From Achromobacter sp. UMC46 (lineage in GTDB: Bacteria > Pseudomonadota > Gammaproteobacteria > Burkholderiales > Burkholderiaceae_B): a DNA stretch of 64,000 bases. The stretch lies in NCBI RefSeq assembly GCF_014170335.1, contig NZ_LZZS01000003.1, positions 124,001 through 188,000 on the forward strand, in the 5' to 3' direction. Made by a program: the position numbers and the translations under genes. The notes under the pieces are model-generated. The model did not search any database. It saw nothing but the letters and a program-made list of their open reading frames with translations, and was not told the origin of the DNA. Shown here one piece after another: positions 10,000-19,694 of the stretch. Each line of letters begins with the position of its first letter. The first letter of the stretch is position 1.

Positions 10000-11750
10000 G
10001 CGTGCAACTCCTCGGACTGATCATTCTGGGCCTGCGTCTGGGACGCAGCGCAGGGCAGGGTAAAGCGGAAAATAGTACCGCCGGCGGGGTTGGGGTCCGC
10101 CCACAGGCGGCCGTGGTGCGATTCGATAATGGTACGGCAGATATTCAGCCCCATGCCCAGGCCTTGGGACTTGGTGCTGAAGAAGGGTTCGAACAGGCGC
10201 TCGGGCTCGGCCAGGCCGTGGCCGCGGTCCACCACGGCGACTTCGATGTGCTGCTCGTGCAGGATGACCGCCACCTTGAGCTCGTCGGACTCGCTCTTTT
10301 CCATGGCTTCCAGCCCGTTCTTCAGCAGGTTCAGCAGCACCTGCTCGATCAGGATCGGGTCGGCCAGCACGTCCGGCGCGTTCGACGGCACGAAGCTGTC
10401 GATGCGGATGCGGCGCTTGCGGGCGTCAATTTCGGCAAAACCGATGGCATTGTCGACAATGCGGCCGATGGCCACGCGCTGGCGGCGCGGTTCGCTGCGC
10501 TTCACGAATTCGCGGATGCGGCTGATGATTTTGCCGGCGCGCTCGGCCTGCGCCGCGGCCTTTTCCAGCGCGGGCAGCAGCATGTTGGGGCTGGTGTGGC
10601 CCGCCTTGACCAGCGCGACGGCGCCCATGCTGTAGTTGGCGATGGCGGTCAGCGGCTGGTTCAGTTCGTGCGCCAGCGACGAGGCCATTTCGCCCATTGT
10701 CGTCAGGCGGCTGGTCAGCTGGATCTTTTCCTGCTGCAGGCGGGAGGCCTCTTCGTGGCCGCGGCGTTCGGTGATGTCGCGCGCCACCTGCATGCGCACG
10801 CGGCGCCCGTCGGTCCAGGCCAGCATCCGGTGGTGCACTTCAAACCAGCGCTGCACGGAAGGCGCGAACACTTCGACCGATTCGTCGGTGAAGCGGCCGC
10901 GGCGGCCGGCCAGCAATTCGTCGTGGCCGCCCGTCTGCGCGCCGAATACGCGGCGGTAGGTGCGGTTGGCGAACAGCAGTTCCAGACCGTCGTGGGTATC
11001 TGCCGTCACCGAAATGGCGTCGTCCAGGCCTTCCAGCACCGTCATGAAGCGCTCGTGCGCGGCCGTCAGGGCTTCGCGGATGCGCTTGGGCTCGGTGATG
11101 TCCGTCATGGACGTCATCCAGCCGATCTGGTTGCCGTTGGGGTCCAGCAGGGGCGACACGTACATGCGCGCCGTGAAGCGTGAGCCGTCGCGGCGCTGCG
11201 CTTCGACTTCCAGGCCGCTGCTGGGCGTCTTGCCGGACATCAGCACGTCCAGCGTGTGCTGATGCTGTTCGTGGCGGCCGGGCACCCAGTAGGGGAAGGG
11301 CGGGCTGCGGCCGATCAGGTCGGCCTCGTTCCAGCCGATCATGCGGCAGAACGCCGGGTTCACATAGGCGATGCGGCCTTCCATGTCCAGCACGCGCATG
11401 CCGGTGGACATGGAGTTCTCCATGGCGCGCCGGAATCCGGTTTCGGCGATCAGGGCGGCCTCGGCGGCGGAACGGAAGCGCGTGTAGCGCCACAGCATCA
11501 GCAAGCTGATGACGATCACGCAGGACAGGGCCAGCACTACCCAGATCAGGCGTTGCTGACGCATTTCCTGGTCGATCGTGACAAACATGACGCTGTCGTC
11601 ATGAATGCGTTGCAACCAGAAGAACACGGCCATCACACAGATGTACAGGATCAGCACCATGGCGGGCGTGACCCAGTACACGCCGCGGCGGCGAGTGCGG
11701 GCGTGATCGTGGAAAGGCGTAGGGATATTGGACTTGGGCGCGCTGGACAT
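9996..11750 (-). CDS. PAS-domain sensor histidine kinase, FixL/DctS type
   Basis: A membrane sensor kinase of 584 residues, partner of the next gene. Two transmembrane segments (about residues 23-45 and 68-92) bracket a short periplasmic loop. Two PAS domains follow: the first at about 110-230 (VLDMEGRIAYVNPAFCRMIGW), the second at about 240-350. The histidine box is SSLAHELNQPLTAIANYS near residue 365. The ATPase motifs are LLNLLKNGLEAM (N box), VVDRGHGL (G1), FFSTKSQGLGMGL (F/G2). Start chosen: ATG at 11750; another ATG nine codons upstream (11777) is possible and neither has a strong ribosome site. No heme-binding residue was identified with certainty, so the signal is unknown. Confidence 0.88.
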   Translation of the reverse strand: MSSAPKSNIPTPFHDHARTRRRGVYWVTPAMVLILYICVMAVFFWLQRIHDDSVMFVTIDQEMRQQRLIWVVLALSCVIVISLLMLWRYTRFRSAAEAALIAETGFRRAMENSMSTGMRVLDMEGRIAYVNPAFCRMIGWNEADLIGRSPPFPYWVPGRHEQHQHTLDVLMSGKTPSSGLEVEAQRRDGSRFTARMYVSPLLDPNGNQIGWMTSMTDITEPKRIREALTAAHERFMTVLEGLDDAISVTADTHDGLELLFANRTYRRVFGAQTGGHDELLAGRRGRFTDESVEVFAPSVQRWFEVHHRMLAWTDGRRVRMQVARDITERRGHEEASRLQQEKIQLTSRLTTMGEMASSLAHELNQPLTAIANYSMGAVALVKAGHTSPNMLLPALEKAAAQAERAGKIISRIREFVKRSEPRRQRVAIGRIVDNAIGFAEIDARKRRIRIDSFVPSNAPDVLADPILIEQVLLNLLKNGLEAMEKSESDELKVAVILHEQHIEVAVVDRGHGLAEPERLFEPFFSTKSQGLGMGLNICRTIIESHHGRLWADPNPAGGTIFRFTLPCAASQTQAQNDQSEELHA

Positions 11751-11916
11751 GGAATTCGGGCCAGATAGACCGCGCATTTTAGTGCGGGTTGGCAGGGAAT
11801 TGCCGGGAATCGGCCCCTGCTTTTAGCGTAAGCCTAAAAAAGTGCAGTCGGGAGGTGTTCAGCTTGCATTCATGATTCCGCATTATGAAATGCCGTACCG
11901 CAACATGAAATTTTCC

Positions 11917-11946
11917 TTGCGAGCGGTTAATCTTCTTTCTTAGAAT
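11917..11946 (+). promoter_or_regulatory. Putative sigma-70 promoter for aceEF-lpdA
   Basis: TTGCGA and TAGAAT separated by 18 bases. It would start transcription near 11953, giving a leader of about 150 bases ahead of aceE. Read by eye; not tested. Confidence 0.5.
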
Positions 11947-12008
11947 GCCGGCTGATAGGGAACCGACCCAAAGCAGGTCTCTAGAAAAACACCCCGACCC
12001 ATGCCTGA

Positions 12009-12039
12009 CATGGTAGCCCGGATGATCCCGGCTACCATG
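12009..12039 (+). promoter_or_regulatory. Hairpin / operator-like inverted repeat in aceE leader
   Basis: Ten perfectly paired bases (CATGGTAGCC with GGCTACCATG) around an 11-base loop, 60 bases before the aceE ATG. There is no T-run, so it is not an ordinary terminator. It may be an operator for a dimeric regulator (the TGGT...ACCA symmetry recalls GntR-family sites such as PdhR or FadR) or an RNA structure controlling translation. Confidence 0.5.
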
Positions 12040-12099
12040 CAGAGTCCGCGAGTAGATAAGCGGGTGTGGTCACGAACGAACCCCAACAGGAGACACACG

Positions 12100-14808
12100 A
12101 TGTCCTCTTTCGCCCAGGCTGGCGCCCCGCAGGCTGCCAACGACGAAGACACCCTTGAAACCCAGGAGTGGCTCGAAGCCCTGGCGGCAGTCCTTGATCG
12201 CGAAGGGCCGCAGCGCGCGCACTACCTGCTGGAACGCCTGATCGACGAAGCCCGTCGCTCCGGCGCCCACATCCCGTTCTCGCCGAATACCGCTTACGTC
12301 AACACGATTCCCCCGGGCCTGGAGCCCGCGCATCCGGGCAACCTGGAGCTGGAATCGCGCATCCGTTCGTACGTGCGCTGGAACGCCATGGCCATGGTCG
12401 TTCGCGCCAACAAGCACAATCCGCCCGACGGCGGCGACCTGGGCGGCCACATCGCGTCGTTCGCTTCGCTGGCCACCATGATCGGCTGCGGCCAGAACCA
12501 CTTCTGGCACGCTGAAGACGAAGGCCACGGCGGCGACCTGGTCTATTTCCAGGGCCACACGTCCCCCGGCATGTACGGCCGCGCCTATCTTGAAGGCCGC
12601 CTGACCGAAGACCAGTTGAACCACTTCCGCCAGGAAGTGGACGGCAAGGGCCTGTCGTCCTACCCGCACCCGAAGCTGATGCCGGATTTCTGGCAATTCC
12701 CGACGGTGTCGATGGGCCTGGGCCCGCTGATGGCCATTTACCAGGCCCGCTTCCTGAAGTACCTGCACGCCCGCGGCATCGCCGACACCAGCAACCGCAA
12801 GGTCTGGGTGTTCTGCGGCGACGGCGAAATGGACGAACCCGAATCGCTGGGCGCGATCGCCCTGGCGGCGCGTGAAAAGCTCGACAACCTGATCTTCGTA
12901 GTGAACTGCAACCTGCAGCGCCTGGACGGCCCGGTGCGCGGCAACGGCAAGATCATCCAGGAACTGGAAGGCGACTTCCGCGGTTCGGGCTGGAACGTCA
13001 TCAAGCTGATCTGGGGCGGCTACTGGGATCCGCTGCTGGCGCACGACAAGGAAGGCATCCTGCGCCAGATCATGGAAGACACCGTGGACGGCGAGTACCA
13101 GGCGTACAAGGCCAACGACGGCAAGTTCGTCCGCGAGCACTTCTTCGGCAAGCACCCGAAGCTGCTGGAAGCCGTGTCGCGCATGAGCGACGAGGACATC
13201 TGGCGCCTGAACCGTGGCGGCCACGACCCCCACAAGGTGTACGCCGCGTTCGACGCCGCGACCAGCCACACCGGCCAACCCACCGTCATCCTGGCCAAGA
13301 CCATCAAGGGCTACGGCATGGGCCACGTGGGCCAGGCCAAGAACCCGACGCACCAGCAGAAGAAGCTGGAGCTGGAATCGATCCGCGAATTCCGCGACCG
13401 TTTCGGCATCCCGATCCCCGACGACCAGTTGGCGGACCTGCCGTACTTCAAGCCGGCCGAAGACTCGCCGGAAATGAAGTACCTGCACGAGCGCCGCGCC
13501 GAGCTGGGCGGCTACCTGCCGCGCCGCCGCGCGAAGGCCGACGAGCAGCTGAAGGCGCCCGCGCTGGACGCGTTCAAGGCCGTGCTCGAGCCCACCGCCG
13601 AAGGCCGCGAGATCTCGACCACCCAAGCCTTCGTGCGCATCCTGAACCAGGTGCTGCGCGACAAGGAACTGGGCCCGCGCGTCGTGCCGATCCTGGCCGA
13701 CGAATCGCGCACGTTCGGTATGGAGGGCCTGTTCCGCCAGATCGGCATCTACGCGCCGGAAGGCCAGAAGTACACCCCGGTCGATAAGGACCAGGTGATG
13801 TACTACAAGGAAGCGGCCGACGGCCAGCTCCTGCAGGAAGGCATCAACGAAGCGGGTGCAATGAGCTCGTGGATCGCGGCGGCCACGTCGTACTCCTCGA
13901 ACAACCGCATCATGATCCCGTTCTTCATCTACTACTCGATGTTCGGGTTCCAGCGCATCGGCGACCTGGCCTGGGCAGCGGGCGACATGCAGGCGCGCGG
14001 CTTCCTGCTGGGCGGCACCGCCGGCCGCACGACGTTGAACGGCGAAGGCCTGCAGCACGAAGACGGCCACAGCCACATCCTGGCGTCCACCATCCCGAAC
14101 TGCGTGTCCTACGACCCGACGTTCGGCCATGAACTGGCCGTGATCATCCAGCATGGCCTGAAGCGCATGGTGGAAAACCAGGAAAACGTCTATTACTACC
14201 TGACGGTGATGAACGAGAACTACCCGCAGCCGGGTCTGACCCAGGGCGACGAGGAAGGCATCATCAAGGGCATGTACAAGCTGAAGTCGCACGGCAAGGG
14301 CAAGAACCGCGTGCAGCTGATGGGTTCGGGCACGATCCTGCGCGAAGTCATGGCTGCGCAAGACCTGCTGGCCGCCGACTGGGATGTCGCTTCGGATATC
14401 TGGAGCGTCACCAGCTTCACCGAACTGCGCCGCAACGGCCTGGACGTCGAACGCCACAACATGCTGCACCCCGACGAGAAGAAGCCGCAAGTGGCTTACG
14501 TCACGGAACAGCTGGCCAAGACGGAAGGCCCGATCATCGCGTCGACCGACTACATGAAGCTCTTTGCGGACCAGATCCGTCCGTTCGTGCCCAAGGGCCG
14601 CGAATACAAAGTGCTGGGCACCGATGGTTTCGGCCGCTCGGATTTCCGCTCGAAGCTGCGCGAGCACTTCGAAGTGGACCGCCACTTCGTCGTCGTCGCC
14701 GCGCTGCGTGCGTTGGCCGACGAAGGCAAGGTGCCGGTTGCCAAGGTGGCCGAAGCCATCAAGAAGTACGGCATCAATCCGAACAAAGCCAACCCGCAAT
14801 ACGCCTGA
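12100..14808 (+). CDS. aceE: Pyruvate dehydrogenase E1 component, homodimeric type
   Basis: Thiamine-diphosphate-dependent decarboxylase that commits pyruvate to acetyl-CoA and loads the lipoyl arms of AceF. It has 902 residues, normal for the single-chain E1 of proteobacteria. The thiamine-diphosphate motif starts GDGEMDEPESLG and continues to NCNLQRLDGPVRGN near residue 270, matching the Escherichia coli type. Start chosen: ATG at 12100 (MSSFAQAG), preceded by AGGAG at 12088-12092; the open frame extends upstream into the leader without a usable site. First gene of aceE-aceF-lpdA. Confidence 0.98.
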   Translation: MSSFAQAGAPQAANDEDTLETQEWLEALAAVLDREGPQRAHYLLERLIDEARRSGAHIPFSPNTAYVNTIPPGLEPAHPGNLELESRIRSYVRWNAMAMVVRANKHNPPDGGDLGGHIASFASLATMIGCGQNHFWHAEDEGHGGDLVYFQGHTSPGMYGRAYLEGRLTEDQLNHFRQEVDGKGLSSYPHPKLMPDFWQFPTVSMGLGPLMAIYQARFLKYLHARGIADTSNRKVWVFCGDGEMDEPESLGAIALAAREKLDNLIFVVNCNLQRLDGPVRGNGKIIQELEGDFRGSGWNVIKLIWGGYWDPLLAHDKEGILRQIMEDTVDGEYQAYKANDGKFVREHFFGKHPKLLEAVSRMSDEDIWRLNRGGHDPHKVYAAFDAATSHTGQPTVILAKTIKGYGMGHVGQAKNPTHQQKKLELESIREFRDRFGIPIPDDQLADLPYFKPAEDSPEMKYLHERRAELGGYLPRRRAKADEQLKAPALDAFKAVLEPTAEGREISTTQAFVRILNQVLRDKELGPRVVPILADESRTFGMEGLFRQIGIYAPEGQKYTPVDKDQVMYYKEAADGQLLQEGINEAGAMSSWIAAATSYSSNNRIMIPFFIYYSMFGFQRIGDLAWAAGDMQARGFLLGGTAGRTTLNGEGLQHEDGHSHILASTIPNCVSYDPTFGHELAVIIQHGLKRMVENQENVYYYLTVMNENYPQPGLTQGDEEGIIKGMYKLKSHGKGKNRVQLMGSGTILREVMAAQDLLAADWDVASDIWSVTSFTELRRNGLDVERHNMLHPDEKKPQVAYVTEQLAKTEGPIIASTDYMKLFADQIRPFVPKGREYKVLGTDGFGRSDFRSKLREHFEVDRHFVVVAALRALADEGKVPVAKVAEAIKKYGINPNKANPQYA

Positions 14809-14820
14809 GGGTAAAGAGAC

Positions 14821-16482
14821 ATGAGCATCGTGCAAATCAAGGTTCCGGACATCGGCGACTTCAAGGAAGTGGAAGTCATTGAGGTGCTGGTGGCGGTGGG
14901 CGATACGATCAAGGCCGAACAAAGCCTGATCACGGTCGAATCCGACAAGGCCTCGATGGAAATCCCCGCGTCGCAAGGCGGCGTGGTGAAGTCCATCACC
15001 GTAAAGGTCGGCGACAAGGTCGCCGAAGGCGCGGTTGTGCTGGAAGTGGAGGCGGAAGCCGCCGCCGCCCCGGCCGCCAAGGAAGAGGCTCCCAAGGCCG
15101 CCGCGAAGGAAGCGCCGAAGCAGGCCGCCGCCGCCGCGCCGGCAGCGAAGGCCGAGGCAGCCGCCCCGGCCGCCGCAAGCGGCCCGATCGGCATCGAAGT
15201 GCCCGACATCGGCGACTTCAAGGAAGTGGAAGTCATCGAGATCATGGTCGCCGTCGGCGACACGATCAAGGCCGAGCAAAGCCTGATCACCGTCGAATCC
15301 GATAAGGCGTCGATGGAGATTCCGGCCTCGCAAGGCGGCGTGGTCAAGGAAGTGAAGGTCAAGGTCGGCGACAAGGTCGCCAAGGGTTCGGTCGTGGTCG
15401 TGGTGGAAGGCGCCGCCCCGGCGGCTGCTGCCGCTGCGCCGGCTGCCAAGGCCGAAGCCGCCGCGCCCGCCGCCGCCAAGGCTGAAGCGCCTGCCGCGCA
15501 AGCCCCGGCGGCTTCCGAATCGCGTCCGGCGCCTGCCGCCGCGCTGGAAGACCCCAACCTGAAGCCCGGCCAGCTGCCACACGCCTCTCCGTCGGTGCGC
15601 AAGTTCGCCCGCGAACTGGGCGTGAACCTGAGCAAGGTCAAGGGTTCGGGTCCGAAGGAACGCATCACCGCCGAAGACGTGCGCGGCTTCGTCAAGCAGG
15701 CGCTGGCCGCTGGTCCCGCCGCCGCCAGCGGCTCGGGCGATGGCGCGGCCCTTGGCCTGTTGCCGTGGCCGAAGGTCGACTTCACCAAGTTTGGTCCGAT
15801 CGAAGCCAAGCCCTTGTCGCGCATCAAGAAGATCTCGGGCGCGAACCTGCACCGCAACTGGGTCATGATCCCGCACGTCACCAACAACGACGAAGCGGAC
15901 ATCACCGACCTGGAAGCGCTGCGCGTCACGCTGAACAAGGAAAACGAGAAGTCGGGCGTCAAGGTCACGATGCTGGCCTTCCTGATCAAGGCCGTGGTCG
16001 CGGCCCTGAAGAAGTTCCCCGAGTTCAACGCGTCGCTGGACGGCGACAACCTGGTGCTCAAGCAGTACTACCACGTCGGCTTCGCCGCCGACACGCCCAA
16101 CGGGCTGGTGGTACCGGTGATCCGCGACGCCGACAAGAAGGGCATCCTGCAGATCGCGCAGGAAATGACCGAGCTGTCCAAGAAAGCGCGCGACGGCAAG
16201 ATCTCGCCCGCGGAAATGCAGGGCGGCTGCTTCTCGATCTCGTCCCTGGGCGGCATCGGCGGCACGTCGTTCACGCCGATCATCAACGCGCCTGAAGTGG
16301 CCATCCTGGGCGTGTCGCGTTCGTCGCACAAGCCGGTTTGGGACGGCAAGCAGTTCGTGCCGCGCCTGATCGTGCCGCTGTCGCTGTCGTACGACCACCG
16401 CGTCATCGACGGCGCTTCCGCTGCCCGCTTCAACGCCTATCTGGGCGCCTTGCTGGCCGACTTCCGCCGCATCGCGCTGTAA
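14821..16482 (+). CDS. aceF: Pyruvate dehydrogenase E2, dihydrolipoyl acetyltransferase with two lipoyl domains
   Basis: Core of the pyruvate dehydrogenase complex; it transfers the acetyl group to CoA. In 553 residues the order is: lipoyl domain 1 (about 2-78), alanine/proline linker, lipoyl domain 2 (about 122-198), a second linker, the peripheral-subunit-binding domain ([15 protein letters not shown] near residue 258), and the catalytic domain ending in [17 protein letters not shown] with the active histidine and aspartate. The lipoylated lysine in each arm is in ESDKASMEI. The linkers are classic flexible Ala-Pro-Lys stretches. It lies 12 bases after aceE. Confidence 0.98.
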   Translation: MSIVQIKVPDIGDFKEVEVIEVLVAVGDTIKAEQSLITVESDKASMEIPASQGGVVKSITVKVGDKVAEGAVVLEVEAEAAAAPAAKEEAPKAAAKEAPKQAAAAAPAAKAEAAAPAAASGPIGIEVPDIGDFKEVEVIEIMVAVGDTIKAEQSLITVESDKASMEIPASQGGVVKEVKVKVGDKVAKGSVVVVVEGAAPAAAAAAPAAKAEAAAPAAAKAEAPAAQAPAASESRPAPAAALEDPNLKPGQLPHASPSVRKFARELGVNLSKVKGSGPKERITAEDVRGFVKQALAAGPAAASGSGDGAALGLLPWPKVDFTKFGPIEAKPLSRIKKISGANLHRNWVMIPHVTNNDEADITDLEALRVTLNKENEKSGVKVTMLAFLIKAVVAALKKFPEFNASLDGDNLVLKQYYHVGFAADTPNGLVVPVIRDADKKGILQIAQEMTELSKKARDGKISPAEMQGGCFSISSLGGIGGTSFTPIINAPEVAILGVSRSSHKPVWDGKQFVPRLIVPLSLSYDHRVIDGASAARFNAYLGALLADFRRIAL

Positions 16483-16494
16483 ACGGGGAGCCCT

Positions 16495-18276
16495 ATGAGC
16501 AATACCGTTCAAATCAAAGTGCCGGACATCGGCGACTTCAAGGAAGTGGAAGTCATCGAAGTGCTGGTGGCCGTGGGCGACACGATCAAGGCCGAACAAA
16601 GCCTGATCACGGTCGAATCCGACAAGGCCTCGATGGAGATCCCCGCGTCGCAAGGCGGCGTGGTGAAGTCCATCGCGGTGAAGGTCGGCGACAAGGTCGC
16701 CGAAGGCGCGGTCGTGCTGGAAGTGGAAGCGGGTGGCGAATCTGCCGCGGCGCCCGCCAAGGAAGCCCCCAAGGCTGCCGAGGCCCCCAAGCAAGCCGCC
16801 GCCGCACCGGCGCCGGCCGCCAAGGCCGCCGCACCTGCCGCCGCCAGTTTCAAGGGTTCGGCCGACGGCGAATACGACATGCTGGTGCTGGGCGCGGGCC
16901 CTGGCGGCTACTCCGCCGCCTTCCGCGCTGCCGACCTTGGCCTGTCCGTGGTGCTGGTCGAACGCTACGAAACGCTTGGCGGCGTGTGCCTGAACGTGGG
17001 CTGCATTCCGTCCAAGGCGCTGCTGCACAACGCGGCGGTCATCGACGAGGCCCGCGAGCTGGCTGCCCATGGCATCAGCTTCGGCGAGCCCAAGATCGAT
17101 CTGGACAAGCTGCGCGGCTACAAGGACAGCGTGGTCGCCAAGCTGACCGGCGGTCTGGCCGGCATGGCCAAGGCTCGCAAAGTCACCGTGGTGACGGGCG
17201 TAGGCGAATTCGCCGATGCCAACCACCTGACCGTGACGTCGGCCGACGGCAAGAGCCAGACGCTGCGCTTCAAGCAAGCCATCATCGCCGCCGGCAGCCA
17301 GTCGGTGAAGCTGCCGTTCATGCCCAAGGACGATCGCGTCGTCGACTCCACCGGCGCATTGCTGCTGCGTGAAGTGCCGAAGAAGATGCTGATCGTGGGT
17401 GGCGGCATCATCGGCCTGGAAATGGGTACGGTGTATTCCACGCTGGGCGCACGCCTGGACGTCGTGGAAATGCTGGACGGCCTGATGCAGGGCGCCGACC
17501 GCGACCTGGTCAAGGTATGGCAGAAGAAGAACGCCTACCGCTTCGACAACATCATGTTGAAGACCAAGACGGTGGGCGCGGAAGCCAAGAAGGACGGCAT
17601 CTACGTCACCTTCGAAGGCGAGGGCGCGCCCAAGGAACCGCAACGCTACGACCTGGTGCTGCAAGCCGTGGGCCGCAGCCCCAACGGCAAGAAGATCGGC
17701 GCCGATCGCGCCGGCATCGCCGTGACCGACCGCGGATTCATCGAGGTCGATCGCCAGATGCGCACCAACGTGCCGCACATCTACGCCATTGGCGACATCG
17801 TCGGCCAGCCGATGCTGGCCCACAAGGCCGTGCACGAAGGCCACGTGGCAGCGGAAGCCGCCGCCGGCCAGAAGTCGTTCTTCGACGCGCGCGTCATCCC
17901 GTCGGTGGCCTACACCGATCCGGAAGTGGCATGGGTCGGCCTGACCGAAGACGAAGCCAAGAAGCAGGGCATCAAGATCGAGAAGGGCGTGTTCCCCTGG
18001 GCCGCGTCCGGCCGCGCCATCGCCAATGGTCGCGACGAGGGCTTCACCAAGCTGATTTTCGACGCGGAAACGCATCGCATCCTGGGCGGCAGCATCGTGG
18101 GCACCCACGCTGGCGACCTGATCAGCGAACTGGCCCTGGCCGTTGAAATGGGCGCCGACGTCGTCGACATCGCCAAGACCATCCACCCGCACCCGACGCT
18201 GGGTGAATCGGTGGGCATGGCGGCCGAAGTGGCCGAAGGCGTCTGCACGGACTTGCCGCCGATGAAGAAGAAGTAA
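16495..18276 (+). CDS. lpdA: Dihydrolipoyl dehydrogenase (E3) with N-terminal lipoyl domain
   Basis: Flavoprotein that reoxidises the dihydrolipoyl arms and reduces NAD. It has 593 residues, about 120 more than a plain E3, because of an N-terminal lipoyl domain (about 3-80) and an Ala-Pro linker. The flavin-binding motif [11 protein letters not shown] lies near residue 132, the redox disulphide in [13 protein letters not shown] near 162-175, the NAD motif [12 protein letters not shown] near 302, and the C-terminal active-site HPHPTLGES near 563. This domain layout is common in betaproteobacteria and Neisseria. Last gene of the operon, 12 bases after aceF. Confidence 0.98.
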   Translation: MSNTVQIKVPDIGDFKEVEVIEVLVAVGDTIKAEQSLITVESDKASMEIPASQGGVVKSIAVKVGDKVAEGAVVLEVEAGGESAAAPAKEAPKAAEAPKQAAAAPAPAAKAAAPAAASFKGSADGEYDMLVLGAGPGGYSAAFRAADLGLSVVLVERYETLGGVCLNVGCIPSKALLHNAAVIDEARELAAHGISFGEPKIDLDKLRGYKDSVVAKLTGGLAGMAKARKVTVVTGVGEFADANHLTVTSADGKSQTLRFKQAIIAAGSQSVKLPFMPKDDRVVDSTGALLLREVPKKMLIVGGGIIGLEMGTVYSTLGARLDVVEMLDGLMQGADRDLVKVWQKKNAYRFDNIMLKTKTVGAEAKKDGIYVTFEGEGAPKEPQRYDLVLQAVGRSPNGKKIGADRAGIAVTDRGFIEVDRQMRTNVPHIYAIGDIVGQPMLAHKAVHEGHVAAEAAAGQKSFFDARVIPSVAYTDPEVAWVGLTEDEAKKQGIKIEKGVFPWAASGRAIANGRDEGFTKLIFDAETHRILGGSIVGTHAGDLISELALAVEMGADVVDIAKTIHPHPTLGESVGMAAEVAEGVCTDLPPMKKK

Positions 18277-18325
18277 TTGCCGGTGGGGCGGCTTGCCGCC
18301 TCACGCGAGTCATGCAACGGCAAAC

Positions 18326-18365
18326 AAAAAGCGCCGGCCCTGTTCAGGGTCCGGCGCTTTTTTTC
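18326..18365 (+). terminator. Intrinsic terminator after lpdA
   Basis: A GC-rich stem (AAAGCGCCGG and CCGGCGCTTT at its base, with GCC/GGT pairs near the tip) with a small loop. A run of T follows on the plus strand and A on the other, so it may also serve the leftward gene at 18423-18614. Confidence 0.9.
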
Positions 18366-18422
18366 GGTTGGCCGCGCGCGTGGGCGGCGCCGCTGGAACT
18401 AATTCGTGCTTAAGCGTGCGCG

Positions 18423-18614
18423 TCAGGCGTGGGTATTGATGCGCGAACCCAGTTGGCTGTCGATCGCCATCGGGGCCACGGATTGCATCAGCGTCGCGAC
18501 GGTGTCGGCTTGCGCGTTCAGCGCCTTCTTCAATACGGTGGCTTGGACTTCCTGAACCACATTCGCGTCCTTCAAAGCCAGCGCGGTGTTGACGGTGTTG
18601 TTGATGGAATCCAT
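18423..18614 (-). CDS. YjfB-family putative motility protein
   Basis: A 63-residue protein that opens MDSINNTVNTALALKD and continues as one amphipathic helical stretch, the pattern of the YjfB family (a small protein family found near or co-expressed with flagellar genes, role unknown). A clear AAGGA ribosome site precedes the ATG. It lies between the pyruvate dehydrogenase terminator and the glycan operon, read toward the shared terminator. No clear sigma-28 promoter was seen in front of it. Family call is good; function is unknown. Confidence 0.8.
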   Translation of the reverse strand: MDSINNTVNTALALKDANVVQEVQATVLKKALNAQADTVATLMQSVAPMAIDSQLGSRINTHA

Positions 18615-18757
18615 GGTCGCAGGGTCCTTAAAAGTAAGGCAGGGCGTGAGCCCGAAGTGTTCGCATTATTGCGTACATTTTCAGTTTGCTGCAAACGATT
18701 GTCGTGCCCCCACGTGGCGGACGTATGACATACCGGGCAACTGTCCCAGGCAACTGC

Positions 18758-19567
18758 CTAGGGCCGTGCCGGGCATTCCTTCACAACGTTCCAGCCATGG
18801 TTCGGCCCGCAGAATTGATCACGGGCTGCCCAGGCGCAATCGGGGCGGTCAAAGAAGCCCAACGCTGCACATTGGGCTAATTCGGCTTGCAGGGCCTTGA
18901 CCCACGCCATCGGGTCCTGCGCAGGAATTTCGGTGATACGCAATGTCGAATGCGGGCCGCTTGAGGCAGGCGGCGTGGTATCTCCGGCGTTGGAGGGCGG
19001 CAGGGGCGCTGGGGTTTCCGGACGCGACGCAGGCGGTTCAACAACCGACTTCGATGGCGCCACCGGCACAATCGGCGCCGGTGGTGCCAACGCATCCGCC
19101 TCCCAATCGCTCGGTGACTCCTGGGTCGGCACTGTGGTCGGAGGCCTCAGCGGCACGCGGACCGGGCTGGCCGCAGTGGCGCCGGTAATCCCGTTGTTCG
19201 GAGCATTCCACGACACGACCAGCAGCACCAGCGCGCCGTAGATGGCCAGGGTGTAGAGCACCGTCAACGTCGCCGACCCCACGCGCCGTCCCGTGATCCG
19301 GGGCGCATCATCACGGCCCAGCAAGCGGCGCCAGCCGACCAGGGCCGCACCCGGCGCCGAAATCAGCCACCAGCATAGACGCCGCACCCCGCCGGGTTCA
19401 GGGGCCGGCGGCGGCAAGGTGGCGTGTACCTGGGCCGCCAACAATTCGCGCAATGCGCGGTTCTCTTCGCGCAGACGCAACGTCTGCGCATCGACCGGCG
19501 CCTGATCATCGAGATCCGTATTGCTGTCGTGCTGCGTAGCGAGTGGATCGGGGGGCGTGGCGGTCAT
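18758..19567 (-). CDS. Unrecognised membrane protein with proline-rich stalk and Cys-rich C-terminus
   Basis: 269 residues, not assigned to a known family. In order: a short coiled-coil-like stretch (LRLREENRALRELLAAQ, about 29-45), two hydrophobic segments (about 66-80 and 98-122), a long Pro/Ala/Ser-rich stalk (about 135-205), and a compact C-terminal part with four cysteines (CAALGFFDRPDCAWAARDQF, then CGPNHGWNVVKECP). It looks like an anchored protein with a small disulphide-bonded external domain. It is read in the same direction as the glycan operon but 127 bases after it, with its own promoter-like sequence. Confidence 0.65.
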   Translation of the reverse strand: MTATPPDPLATQHDSNTDLDDQAPVDAQTLRLREENRALRELLAAQVHATLPPPAPEPGGVRRLCWWLISAPGAALVGWRRLLGRDDAPRITGRRVGSATLTVLYTLAIYGALVLLVVSWNAPNNGITGATAASPVRVPLRPPTTVPTQESPSDWEADALAPPAPIVPVAPSKSVVEPPASRPETPAPLPPSNAGDTTPPASSGPHSTLRITEIPAQDPMAWVKALQAELAQCAALGFFDRPDCAWAARDQFCGPNHGWNVVKECPARP

Positions 19568-19576
19568 GGTTTGAAA

Positions 19577-19605
19577 AATATAGATACAAAAGCGTGCGGC
19601 CGCAA
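19577..19605 (-). promoter_or_regulatory. Sigma-70-like promoter very close to the start of the membrane-protein gene
   Basis: On the minus strand TTGCGG and TATATT are separated by 17 bases. Only nine bases lie between the -10 box and the ATG at 19567, so a transcript from here would be leaderless or nearly so; no ribosome site is present between them. Confidence 0.4.
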
Positions 19606-19694
19606 TTATGACGTAAGCAGAGGGCGCCTCAAAAGGGGAATAGAACGGGAAAAGGGTGGCTTGGCTGGGATTCGGGGCGGAGGGCCGGCCAGGC

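Larger units (their letters stand above)
11751..12099. other. Intergenic control region between sensor kinase and aceE
   Basis: 349 bases between divergent operons, partly AT-rich around 11880-11950. It holds a good sigma-70-type promoter toward aceE and a long hairpin in the presumed aceE leader (both listed separately). No open frame with a ribosome site was seen. Confidence 0.7.

Noticed and set aside
14996-16840. Tandem DNA repeats in aceF and lpdA as a mobile or CRISPR-like repeat
   Set aside because: The repeated DNA encodes lipoyl domains and Ala-Pro linkers in frame, so it is protein-domain duplication.
12070-18192. A 2040-codon open frame on the strand opposite aceE-aceF-lpdA
   Set aside because: It is antisense to three certain genes and made of His/Arg/Gly-rich low-complexity translation, the usual by-product of GC-rich third codon positions.
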